From the NCBI GenBank assembly GCA_014380545.1, contig JACMJP010000377.1, positions 1-9,420 on the forward strand: a stretch of DNA of 9,420 nucleotides, written 5' to 3'. The notes under the pieces are model-generated. The model saw nothing but the letters and a program-made list of their open reading frames with translations. It searched no databases and had not been told where the DNA came from. Made by a program: the position numbers and the translations under genes. Shown piece after piece: positions 1-7,184 of the stretch; within the stretch, counting starts at the first letter, position 1; the number at the start of each line of letters is the position of its first letter. Source of the DNA: Chitinophagales bacterium (lineage in GTDB: Bacteria > Bacteroidota > Bacteroidia > Chitinophagales > BACL12).

Positions 1-519
1 ATACTTTAATACATCACCATCGCTGTCATATGCAGCAAGATTAAAATTAAACACCTCGCCAACCGATGCTTCAGCAAGCGGTACATTTGATATTACAGGA
101 GCTATATTATAACCAAACAAAAGAGGATCAATTATAATTAAAGTTGTTTGAATATAAAACGGCTGATTTACCGAACCATCTATATTGATAATTTGATCGA
201 TCATATTAGGATCTAAACAATAAATAATATATTCATCCGACGCTGCGTATTCATGTGTGCCCTTATAAATACTTTTATTTACATCACCCATTATTATTTC
301 TTCAATGCGGGAGATGGTATCGAATGAACCATCACCATAATTTATTTGCAACTGATCACGGTCAGCGGGAGAAGAAATATCCATATAATATGTTATGGTG
401 AATTCATAATTATATCCACTCAAATGTTCATAGGAAATATATCCTGTTAAACTATGGGTTGCTTTTGCCGGAAGAAAAAATAATATTGCCGGGATAAGGA
501 TGAAAAATTTGTATTTCAT
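1..519 (-). CDS. Secreted adhesin-like surface protein, N-terminal part (3' end outside window)
   Basis: The frame is open from an ATG at 519-517 to the window edge, giving 173 codons without a stop. I translated it by hand. Residues 1-20 form a signal peptide: MKYK, a hydrophobic run FFILIPAILFFL, then PAKA before a likely cleavage at A20/T21. The mature start, THSLTGYISYEHL followed by YNYEFTITYYMD, resembles the 'ATHIVGGE.TY..L..N.Y.ITLTVYRD' opening that I recall from large Bacteroidota proteins with gliding-motility or type IX C-terminal domains. Near residues 142-173, APVISNVPLAEASVGEVFNF followed by AAYDSDGDVLKY looks like the start of a cadherin- or PKD-like beta-sandwich repeat. I infer an exported surface protein, possibly an adhesin. 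No catalytic motif is visible and the C-terminus is missing, so type IX export is likely but unproven. It follows the susCD pair after a 171-bp gap containing a hairpin, so it is probably a separate transcription unit. Confidence 0.8.
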   Translation of the reverse strand, partial: MKYKFFILIPAILFFLPAKATHSLTGYISYEHLSGYNYEFTITYYMDISSPADRDQLQINYGDGSFDTISRIEEIIMGDVNKSIYKGTHEYAASDEYIIYCLDPNMIDQIINIDGSVNQPFYIQTTLIIIDPLLFGYNIAPVISNVPLAEASVGEVFNFNLAAYDSDGDVLKY

Positions 520-537
520 AATGGAATATTGTTATTA

Positions 538-568
538 TAAAATTAGCCTAAATCTGATTATGCATCAA
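538..568 (-). promoter_or_regulatory. Candidate Bacteroidota promoter for the secreted protein gene
   Basis: On the minus strand a TTG (568-566) is followed after 20 bp by TAATTTTA (545-538). This matches the Bacteroidota sigma-ABfr pattern TTG/TTTG, about 20 bp, then TAnnTTTG at all but the last base. Transcription would start about 20 bases before the ATG at 519. The motif is short and the region is AT-rich, so a chance match is possible. Confidence 0.3.
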
Positions 569-572
569 GCGA

Positions 573-593
573 CAGATATGAACTTCGTATCTG
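573..593. repeat. 21-bp near-perfect palindrome
   Basis: CAGATA (573-578) is mirrored by TATCTG (588-593), and GAA (580-582) by TTC (584-586) around a central C at 583. Only the T579/G587 pair breaks the symmetry. The tight centre suits a DNA operator bound by a dimer better than an RNA hairpin. It lies just upstream of the candidate promoter of the gene starting at 519. Its role is unknown. Confidence 0.55.
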
Positions 594-638
594 AAAAGAT
601 TCCGGGTCAGGCCCGCCTGCGGCAAGCAGGCCCGGAAT
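594..638 (-). terminator. GC-rich REP-like hairpin, possible susCD terminator
   Basis: In an otherwise AT-rich spacer, ATTCCGGG (599-606) pairs with CCCGGAAT (631-638), and CCTGC (616-620) pairs with GCAGG (626-630) around a 5-base loop. The bases 607-615 form a one-sided bulge. CAGGCCCG occurs twice as a direct repeat (608-615 and 627-634). Read on the minus strand the stem is followed by CTTTT, so it could end the susC-susD transcript. Its GC content and architecture resemble dispersed REP-type palindromes, so it may be one copy of a genomic repeat family that also works as a terminator. Confidence 0.6.
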
Positions 639-690
639 GACATTGCGGGAATATTTAAATCAGTTCTCCTGAAATGTATCTGAAAGAAAA

Positions 691-2061
691 TTAATATCCC
701 GGGTTCTGCACAAGATTTGGATTTACATCCAGGTCTCCTTGCGGTATAGGATAAATTAATTTCGGGTCGTTATAATTCATTGTTGCAACTGTTCCGTGCA
801 AACGTTTTACGTCCCATATTTTAAATCCTTCCATAGCAAGCTCTAATCTTCTTTCATATAAAATATCATCTACATTAATATCTGATGCTGCAGTTAACCC
901 TGCTCTTGTATGCACTGCGTTATAATCATTTAAAGGATCATCACCCACACTTGTACCCAAACGTTCATTACATTCAGCTCTTATTAAATACATTTCCGCC
1001 AAACGAATAACAGGAAGGTTGCCAAATTCAGTATTGAATTTAGATGTATATGTAGAACCGCCAATTTCCTCAAATAAAGTTAAACGGATGTCTGAGGGAT
1101 CATATAATGCTAAATGTGCGGCTTCAATTTCAATATCACCTCTCCCTCCATAAATTGTTGGAGCAAAATATAAATTCATGGCATTTGTTCCATCCTGTTC
1201 TGATATTTGAATTGCAAAAACATCTTCATCTGTATTTTCTTCCTGCCCGAAACATTCTGCAATATTTGCAAGCAATTCATAATTACCGGAATTAATTACT
1301 CTGTCTGCTGCGTTGCCTGCATTTGCATAATCTCCCATTTGCAAATACACTCTTGCAAGTATTGCAGCAGCTACAGATGAATTCGCATAAAAATCATTTT
1401 CATCTTCCATTAAACTTTCTGCTGATGTAAGATCCGCTATTGCCTGCGCATACCCTTCTTCCACTGTATTCCTGGTAACAAAACTGCTTTCATCAAATCC
1501 TGTTGTTGCCGTTAATACCATCGGCACACCTGCTTGTGTATTTCCTCCGCCTGTTTCATACTGCTGACCAAATGATCTTGTTAATTCGAAATAACATAAA
1601 CCTCTTAAAAATTTTGCTTCTCCTTCCACCTGGTTCCTGTCATCTTCATTCACTACATCTAATGCGCCAAGTATTGCATTACATGCATTAATTACAATAT
1701 ATGCATTGTTCCACAATCCGCTAACATCTGTATTCGTTGAAAGAATATTGCGCTGAAAAATTTCTTTAGGTGCTGTAAATGTTCCCACCCACAAAATTTC
1801 ACCTTCACCCGCATATAATTCTGCATTCCGCATTATTTCACCGCCAAATAAAGAGGATACAGATAAATAATCATATGCACCTGCAAGTGCCTGCTTCACA
1901 CTTTCATCATCACCTAATGCAATTTCATTACTGATACTTTGCGCAGGTTCCAAATCAAGGATGTCTTCACATGAAGTGAATATTGTAAGGAGTAAAATGA
2001 AAATTAGTGAATAGTGAGTGGTGAATGGTGAGTGTTTAAAAATATTATATATAACTTTCAT
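691..2061 (-). CDS. SusD/RagB family outer-membrane nutrient-binding lipoprotein
   Basis: This 456-residue protein is the surface ligand-binding partner of a SusC transporter; the family forms a hinged lid over the barrel. Residues 1-30 are a lipoprotein signal peptide ending in the lipobox FTSC, with lipidated Cys31. The following EDILDLEP is acidic, as expected for Bacteroidota lipoproteins exported to the cell surface. The middle region is helical and TPR-like (for example VEGEAKFLRGLCYFELTRSF and AAILARVYLQMGDY). The C-terminal RagB/SusD signature is complete: LPVIRLAEMYLIRAE, then YERRLELAMEGFKIWDVKRL, ending YPIPQGDLDVNPNLVQNPGY. The length is ordinary and no frame break is seen. The ATG at 2061 is the only in-frame Met before the lipobox. 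There is no Shine-Dalgarno sequence; the leader is AT-rich. It lies 66 bp after susC and is surely co-transcribed with it. Signal-peptide residues 10-18 (HSPFTTHYS) are encoded by a heptanucleotide repeat. The ligand cannot be deduced. Confidence 0.97.
   Translation of the reverse strand: MKVIYNIFKHSPFTTHYSLIFILLLTIFTSCEDILDLEPAQSISNEIALGDDESVKQALAGAYDYLSVSSLFGGEIMRNAELYAGEGEILWVGTFTAPKEIFQRNILSTNTDVSGLWNNAYIVINACNAILGALDVVNEDDRNQVEGEAKFLRGLCYFELTRSFGQQYETGGGNTQAGVPMVLTATTGFDESSFVTRNTVEEGYAQAIADLTSAESLMEDENDFYANSSVAAAILARVYLQMGDYANAGNAADRVINSGNYELLANIAECFGQEENTDEDVFAIQISEQDGTNAMNLYFAPTIYGGRGDIEIEAAHLALYDPSDIRLTLFEEIGGSTYTSKFNTEFGNLPVIRLAEMYLIRAECNERLGTSVGDDPLNDYNAVHTRAGLTAASDINVDDILYERRLELAMEGFKIWDVKRLHGTVATMNYNDPKLIYPIPQGDLDVNPNLVQNPGY
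2006..2034. repeat. Four-copy heptanucleotide repeat inside the SusD signal-peptide codons
   Basis: Consecutive 7-bp units on the plus strand are AGTGAAT (2006-2012), AGTGAGT (2013-2019), GGTGAAT (2020-2026) and GGTGAGT (2027-2033), plus one further G. The consensus is RGTGART, with a 14-bp higher-order period. Read on the minus strand it encodes HSPFTTHYS, residues 10-18 of the SusD-type protein, between the start codon and the hydrophobic core. Confidence 0.85.
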
Positions 2062-2093
2062 ACAATTAATTTAAGAATTATTTTTTTGATTTA

Positions 2094-2128
2094 TCTTAGT
2101 TCTTAGTTCTATATTCTTAATTCTATAT
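2094..2128. repeat. Heptanucleotide repeat array in the susC-susD spacer
   Basis: Five head-to-tail 7-bp units fill most of the spacer: TCTTAGT, TCTTAGT, TCTATAT, TCTTAAT and TCTATAT. The last touches the susC stop codon (TAA on the minus strand, 2130-2128). The remainder, 2062-2093, is AT-rich leader for susD with no Shine-Dalgarno sequence. I see no hairpin or promoter here, consistent with co-transcription. Confidence 0.75.
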
Positions 2129-5100
2129 TATAATTCAATACTGATTCCAAGTACAACTGTTTTTGGTTGAGGTGCACTGTAAAAATCTAATCCGTAATAA
2201 ACATTATCGGTAAATGCATCAGTTGAAACTTCAGGATCCCAGCCACGATAATTTGTTAATGTATATAAATTATAAGATGATGCGTACACCCTGAGATTAT
2301 TCATTTTCATTTTTCTTATTGTTGCTGAAGGAAAAGTATAACTGAGTGTAACATTTTTTAATCGTAAATAAGAACCATCAGATAAATACCTGCTGGATCT
2401 TGATTGTGTGCCGTTATCAAATAACAACCTGTTCTCGGGAACATCTGTAATATCACCCGGCTCCTGCCATGCCTCCAGCTGATCCACAGTTTGATTATCA
2501 TACTGGCTTGCATTGCTGCTCATAAAAAAATCTCCCTGTAAATTAATATCGTTGCCATACACACCTTGCAGATTAACATCCAATTGAATTCCTTTAAAGG
2601 AAAAAGAATTCGACATGCCTGCAAAAAAATCCGGATTCGGATCGCCAACAATTACATAATTAGCAAGTGTAAAATCATTTGTTGTTTCTTCTCCTCCGCC
2701 TGGAGCGTTCACATACCAAAGCCCGTCACCGTTATCAGGATCGGCACCCGCAAATTCAGCTCCGTAAAATACACCAAGTGGCTGCCCGACCATAACAACA
2801 TTCATAAAATCTGAAGCGCCATAATCAATTATTGTTTGACCATTTGCAAGCTCTGTTACTTCATTTTTATTAAATGCGATATTAAAATTCGTATTCCATT
2901 TAAAATCATTGTCAAAAATATCTGCATTAATTACAAACTCAAATCCTTTATTTACCAGCTTGCCGATATTTTGTGTTTGTATGCTGTATCCTGAAGTTGC
3001 GGGAACGGGAACATCTAATAAAAGATCAGAAGTATTTTTTATATAATAATCTATTTCACCATTTAAACGATCATTAAAAAATCCGTAGTCAACACCAACA
3101 TCTGTCTGCGCAGTTTTTTCCCATGTAAGATCAGGGTTTGCAATTGTGCTGGGATATAATGCAGGATCTTCTCCATAACTTCCAACACCATAAATTCCGA
3201 GATAATTAAAATTACCTATTTCTGCATTTCCCGTAATACCATAACTTGCTCTTAATTTTAAAAAAGATAAAGTAGTACTATTCTTCAGGAATTTTTCATT
3301 GGTTATTATCCAGCCCGCAGAAGCAGAAGGAAAAAATCCGTATTTATTATTCGCACCAAACCGGGATGAACCATCTACCCTGCCTGTTAGGTTTAATAAA
3401 TACTTATTATTATGTACATAATTCAACCTTGCAAAATAAGATAAGAACCTGTAATAGGAAATTGTGCTTGAACCGTTCGTTATTGTTGAAGCGCTTGCCA
3501 GTGTTTGTAATTTTTCATTCGGGAAACCTGTTCCTTCTACAATGGTAGTAAAATCATCATACTTTAAATATTCAACTCCCGGAGTAAAATTAATTGCATG
3601 CACACTATCGAATGTTTTATTATAATTGAAATATAATTTTGAATTAAATACCTGCACCCTTGCACTGTAACTTTCACCTAACCCTCCTGAAGATTGTCCG
3701 ATAGAACTTTTATCACTTGTATAATAAAATTGTGTAAGGTTTGTAATATCTCCGCCTGCTTCTCCTCTTAATGTTAGTGAAGGCAATAATTGTAATTCAG
3801 CAAAAAAATTCCCTATTGTTCGGAATGTTGTTATTTCACCTTTTGTATATTGAAAATCAGCATAAGGATTTGCATATAATGCAGTAGGAGGATTCGTATA
3901 GTCGCCGGTTACTGTGTCAATAAATGGAACAATTCCGGGTTCTGCAACTATCTGTAATGGTGTTTGAAATGAATTATCATCCGGTATATCATTATTAATA
4001 CTGCGGGCAAGATTTAATGTTTGCCCAATCTTTAATTTGGGTGTAAGCTTCGCATCCAGATTTATTAATGCACTTAAACGGTTTCCTGCATTGCCAAGCA
4101 TAATTCCTTCCTGCAATGAATAACCGAAACTTGTGTAATAAAGAAAATTTTCTGTTCCGCCTGATGCAGAAAAATCAGTGGTACTTGAAACTGCCTGTTG
4201 AAATGCATAACTCTGCCAGTCAACATCCACTTCACCGGTTCTCCAATCACTCCAGCCAGCCATTTTATCAAATCTCTTTTCTACATTATTCAGATATTTG
4301 TCTATTGCTTCCTCTTCTGTATCATATCCGGTAATATTATTTGCAAAATCATATTCGCCTGCATTAATTGCAGCCTGTGTATAATAATCAACATATTGCT
4401 GTCCGTTCATAAATTCCCTTAAACGGGAAGGTGTGCTTAATCCGAACTGATGATCAAATGTAATTTTTGCTGCGCCCTGTTTTCCTCTTTTTGTAGTAAT
4501 AATTACAACACCATTAGCGCCCCTTGATCCATAAATTGCAGCAGCACTTGCATCCTTTAAAATATCTATACTTTCAATATCATTAAAATCAATATCATTC
4601 AGCGGATTTAAATAAACATAAGTACCGTCATTTACATAGGTAGTATTAATAGCAACTCCGTCTACAACAAACAATGGCTGATTATCTGCATTGATACTTG
4701 ATGAACCTCTTATGCGAATGCGCATGGCCGCACCCACTTTTCCATTGTTGGCTTCTATAAAAACACCTGCAGCTTTTCCCTGCAATGCCTGTTCAACTGT
4801 ACTTACAGGTGTTAATTCAATATCTTCTGCTTTTACCTGGCTTATACTTCCTGTAACCTGTGTTTTAATTTCTGTTCCATAACCCACCACAACAATATCA
4901 TCAAGAATATTCTGCGATTGTTTTAGAATTACATTTAAAACAGAAGAAGCAGTTACCTTAATTTTTTGAGGTTCATAACCTACAAAAGAAAAAACAAGTG
5001 TTGCAGGTGATGGGAGAGAGATAGTATAATTTCCATCAATATCAGTGACTGTTCCATTTACTGTTCCTTCTTCAAGGATGGTTACACCAATGAGTGGCTC

Positions 5101-5202
5101 ATTATCTTCAGCACTCTTAATGTTACCTTTTACTGAAATGTTTTGTGCATGTGTATACGCAGAAAGCAGACATGCAAAACTGAAAAGTACAATTTTGTTC
5201 AT
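2128..5202 (-). CDS. SusC/RagA family TonB-dependent outer-membrane transporter
   Basis: This is a TonB-powered beta-barrel that imports a ligand captured by its SusD partner. I place the start at the ATG at 5202 (1024 residues). The longer frame opens with a TTG at 5238 inside an inverted repeat and would put 12 polar residues ahead of the signal peptide. From 5202 the protein begins MNKIVLFSFACLLSAYTHAQ, a clean signal peptide. AAGG lies 3 bases before the ATG. Domains: carboxypeptidase-D-regulatory-like domain, about 22-93 (GNIKSAEDNEPLIGV to VFSFVGYEP); the SusC-specific VVVGYG at 104-109; plug, about 105-241, with RIRIRGSSSIN, FVVDGVAINT, DILKDASAAAIYGSRG and ANGVVIITTKRGK; then a barrel of about 780 residues rich in alternating aromatic strands, ending PKTVVLGISIEL. 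Length is typical and the frame intact. SusD follows after 66 bp. No nearby enzyme or regulator reveals the substrate; carbohydrate, peptide or another polymer are all possible. Confidence 0.97.
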   Translation of the reverse strand: MNKIVLFSFACLLSAYTHAQNISVKGNIKSAEDNEPLIGVTILEEGTVNGTVTDIDGNYTISLPSPATLVFSFVGYEPQKIKVTASSVLNVILKQSQNILDDIVVVGYGTEIKTQVTGSISQVKAEDIELTPVSTVEQALQGKAAGVFIEANNGKVGAAMRIRIRGSSSINADNQPLFVVDGVAINTTYVNDGTYVYLNPLNDIDFNDIESIDILKDASAAAIYGSRGANGVVIITTKRGKQGAAKITFDHQFGLSTPSRLREFMNGQQYVDYYTQAAINAGEYDFANNITGYDTEEEAIDKYLNNVEKRFDKMAGWSDWRTGEVDVDWQSYAFQQAVSSTTDFSASGGTENFLYYTSFGYSLQEGIMLGNAGNRLSALINLDAKLTPKLKIGQTLNLARSINNDIPDDNSFQTPLQIVAEPGIVPFIDTVTGDYTNPPTALYANPYADFQYTKGEITTFRTIGNFFAELQLLPSLTLRGEAGGDITNLTQFYYTSDKSSIGQSSGGLGESYSARVQVFNSKLYFNYNKTFDSVHAINFTPGVEYLKYDDFTTIVEGTGFPNEKLQTLASASTITNGSSTISYYRFLSYFARLNYVHNNKYLLNLTGRVDGSSRFGANNKYGFFPSASAGWIITNEKFLKNSTTLSFLKLRASYGITGNAEIGNFNYLGIYGVGSYGEDPALYPSTIANPDLTWEKTAQTDVGVDYGFFNDRLNGEIDYYIKNTSDLLLDVPVPATSGYSIQTQNIGKLVNKGFEFVINADIFDNDFKWNTNFNIAFNKNEVTELANGQTIIDYGASDFMNVVMVGQPLGVFYGAEFAGADPDNGDGLWYVNAPGGGEETTNDFTLANYVIVGDPNPDFFAGMSNSFSFKGIQLDVNLQGVYGNDINLQGDFFMSSNASQYDNQTVDQLEAWQEPGDITDVPENRLLFDNGTQSRSSRYLSDGSYLRLKNVTLSYTFPSATIRKMKMNNLRVYASSYNLYTLTNYRGWDPEVSTDAFTDNVYYGLDFYSAPQPKTVVLGISIEL

Positions 5203-5221
5203 AGACCTTGTTTTAGAGTAT

Positions 5222-5250
5222 GGTTGTTCCTGTAGCAAATAGGAACAACC
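5222..5250 (-). promoter_or_regulatory. Perfect 10-bp inverted repeat in the susC leader
   Basis: GGTTGTTCCT (5222-5231) and AGGAACAACC (5241-5250) are exact reverse complements around a 9-base spacer. The repeat ends 19 bases before the susC ATG. No T-run follows on either strand, so it is not an intrinsic terminator. It could be an operator or a 5' UTR hairpin affecting translation or mRNA stability. Further upstream (5251-5370) the DNA is AT-rich. The best promoter-like strings, TATGTTTA (5291-5284) with TTTG (5310-5307), have only 15 bp between them, shorter than usual, so I do not call a susC promoter. Confidence 0.6.
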
Positions 5251-5370
5251 GGATGCTAAATTATAAAAATTCCTGAAAGCACCTAAACATAAAAATGTCA
5301 GTAAAACAAAATTGTTAGATTTTATGAAAATAGGATTACAAAATAGAAGACATCTTTCAGATCATAGCTA

Positions 5371-5410
5371 AACAAATAAAAAATCCCTGCTAACTATTAG
5401 TCAGCAGGGA
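5371..5410 (-). terminator. Rho-independent terminator of the groES-groEL operon
   Basis: On the minus strand an 8-bp stem, TCCCTGCT (5410-5403) with AGCAGGGA (5391-5384), is extended by three inner pairs across one mismatch and capped by a 3-base loop. It is followed directly by TTTTTTATTTG. The T-run is on the minus side only, so it serves genes read right to left. It lies 66 bp after the groEL stop codon and separates the chaperonin operon from susC. Confidence 0.92.
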
Positions 5411-5440
5411 TATATTCTTAATACAACCTACGGCTCTTTT

Positions 5441-5475
5441 TTCGAATTTAAAGTTTCGTATTTCGTATTTGAAAA
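5441..5475. repeat. Degenerate heptanucleotide array after groEL
   Basis: Units in a 7-bp register are TTCGAAT, TTAAAGT, TTCGTAT, TTCGTAT and TTGAAAA, ending one base before the groEL stop triplet (5477-5479). Two units are identical and all begin with TT. It sits between the groEL stop and the terminator hairpin. Confidence 0.6.
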
Positions 5476-5476
5476 T

Positions 5477-7111
5477 TTACATCATTCCGTCCATTCCGCC
5501 AGGCATTCCTCCGCCCATTTGCATTTCTTTCTTCTCAGGCTTATCAACTATTGTTGCTTCAGTAGTTAATAATAATCCCGCAATAGACGCAGCATTTTCC
5601 AACGCAACACGACTCACTTTAACAGGATCAATAACACCTGCTTTCAATAAGTTTTCATATACTTCAGTTCTTGCATTAAATCCATAATCACCTTTTCCTT
5701 CTTTCACTTTTTGAACAACAATAGAAGCTTCTATTCCGCAATTTGTAACAATTTGACGAAGTGGTTCTTCCAAAGCTCTCTTCACGATCTCAACTCCTGT
5801 TCTTTCGTCTTCATTAATTGTTTTCACTTTATCCAATGCTTCTATTGCACGAATATATACAACTCCGCCACCGGGAACAATTCCTTCTTCAACAGCAGCT
5901 CTTGTTGCATGTAATGCATCATCAACCCTGTCTTTCTTTTCTTTCATTGCAACTTCAGTAGCAGCCCCAACATATAATACAGCAACACCACCACTTAATT
6001 TTGCAAGACGTTCCTGCAATTTTTCTTTATCGTAATCAGAAGTTGTTTTTTCTATCTGTGCTTTTATCTGCGCAATTCTGGATTTAATATCAGCAGGTTT
6101 TCCTTTTCCGTTTACAACAGTTGTATTGTCCTTATCAACTACAATTTTATCTGCCTTACCAAGAGAAGTTAATTCGGTAGTGTCCAATTTAAATCCTCTT
6201 TCTTCACTTATAACAGTTCCACCTGTTAATACAGCAATGTCCTCAAGCATCTCTTTTCTTCTGTCGCCAAAACCGGGCGCTTTTACCGCACATATTTTTA
6301 ACGTGCCCCTTATTTTATTTACAACCAATGTTGCTAATGCTTCACCATCAATGTCTTCAGCAATAATGAGCATTTGCGCTCCCTGCTGTGCAACTTTTTC
6401 AAGTATAGGAAGCAGATCTTTCATGCTGCTTATCTTTTTATCATAAATTAAAATGTATGGCTTGTCTAATTCAGCTTCCATATCATCTGCATTTGTAATA
6501 AAATAAGGTGATAAATAACCACGGTCGAATTGCATACCTTCCACAACATCTACATATGTATCTGTTCCTTTTGCTTCTTCAACTGTGATAACTCCGTCTT
6601 TTGTAACTTTTGCCATTGCATTCGCAATCAGTTTTCCTATCTCTGCATCATTGTTTGCAGAAATAGCAGCTACCTGTTCTATTTTACTGTTATCATTACC
6701 TATATTTTTAGCCTGCTTTTGCAATTCAGCAACAGCAACTATAACAGCTTTATCCGGTCCTCTTTTCAGATCCATCGGGTTAGCACCTGCAGCTACGTTT
6801 TTTAAACCCGCAGTCATAATTGCCTGTGCAAGAACAGTAGCTGTTGTTGTTCCGTCTCCCGCAACATCACTTGTTTTGCTTGCAACTTCTTTCACCATCT
6901 GGGCACCCATATTTTCAATAGGGTCTTCCAGTTCAATTTCTTTTGCCACAGTAACACCATCTTTTGTAACATTAGGTGCACCATATTTTTTTTCAATTAC
7001 CACATTACGTCCCTTTGGGCCTAATGTAACTTTTACTGCGTTTGCTAACGCATCTACTCCCGCTTTTAATCTTTCACGGGCTTCAATGTCGAATTTTATT
7101 ATTTTAGCCAT
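5477..7111 (-). CDS. groEL: Chaperonin GroEL (Hsp60), 60-kDa subunit
   Basis: Cytoplasmic ATP-dependent folding chaperone that forms a double heptameric ring and encloses unfolded proteins under a GroES lid. The 544 residues match the usual length. The equatorial ATP site is complete: GPKGRNV at 31-37, KDGVTVAKEI at 50-59, GDGTTTATVLAQ at 85-96 with Asp86, and Asp398 in RVDDALHATRAAVEEG, the ATP-hydrolysis aspartate, followed by PGGG. The apical substrate-binding region includes YLSPYFITN and KAPGFGDRRKEML. The C-terminal tail is the flexible Gly-Met type (MGGGMPGGMDGMM). It follows groES by 73 bp and shares its transcript, which ends at the hairpin at 5371-5410. One oddity: residues 114-122 read DLKRGPDKA, with Pro119 where the well-known bacterial sequence has Ile (KRGIDKA). 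Otherwise this is a standard single-copy-type GroEL. Confidence 0.99.
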   Translation of the reverse strand: MAKIIKFDIEARERLKAGVDALANAVKVTLGPKGRNVVIEKKYGAPNVTKDGVTVAKEIELEDPIENMGAQMVKEVASKTSDVAGDGTTTATVLAQAIMTAGLKNVAAGANPMDLKRGPDKAVIVAVAELQKQAKNIGNDNSKIEQVAAISANNDAEIGKLIANAMAKVTKDGVITVEEAKGTDTYVDVVEGMQFDRGYLSPYFITNADDMEAELDKPYILIYDKKISSMKDLLPILEKVAQQGAQMLIIAEDIDGEALATLVVNKIRGTLKICAVKAPGFGDRRKEMLEDIAVLTGGTVISEERGFKLDTTELTSLGKADKIVVDKDNTTVVNGKGKPADIKSRIAQIKAQIEKTTSDYDKEKLQERLAKLSGGVAVLYVGAATEVAMKEKKDRVDDALHATRAAVEEGIVPGGGVVYIRAIEALDKVKTINEDERTGVEIVKRALEEPLRQIVTNCGIEASIVVQKVKEGKGDYGFNARTEVYENLLKAGVIDPVKVSRVALENAASIAGLLLTTEATIVDKPEKKEMQMGGGMPGGMDGMM

Positions 7112-7119
7112 AGTATTTA

Positions 7120-7149
7120 TTTGTTGATTTGTTATTTGTTGATCTGTTA
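7120..7149. repeat. Tandem 15-bp repeat in the groES-groEL spacer
   Basis: TTTGTTGATTTGTTA (7120-7134) is followed at once by a second copy (7135-7149) that differs only at 7144 (C for T). Each copy divides into 8-bp and 7-bp sub-units, TTTGTTGA and TTTGTTA. It lies 8 bases upstream of the groEL start codon, so it is part of the groEL translation leader. I see no Shine-Dalgarno sequence there. Confidence 0.8.
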
Positions 7150-7184
7150 ATTAAAATGAATTGCGATTTACGATCATATTGTAA

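Noticed and set aside
5203..5238. Longer N-terminus for the SusC protein starting at a TTG at 5238
   Set aside because: The TTG lies in the spacer of an inverted repeat and adds 12 polar residues ahead of a complete signal peptide. The ATG at 5202 fits the family much better.
6126..6446. 106-codon plus-strand frame opposite groEL
   Set aside because: Same reasoning: a shadow of the GroEL reading frame with no recognisable motif.
6585..7127. 180-codon open frame on the plus strand opposite groEL
   Set aside because: It lies antisense to a perfectly conserved GroEL. Its hydrophobic, Ala/Ser/Thr-rich product is what the complement of a GroEL coding frame gives, and I see no start context or domain.
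2006..7149. CRISPR-like array from the clustered short repeats
   Set aside because: The units are 7-8 bp, contiguous, without spacers, and differ in sequence between sites. No cas gene is present.
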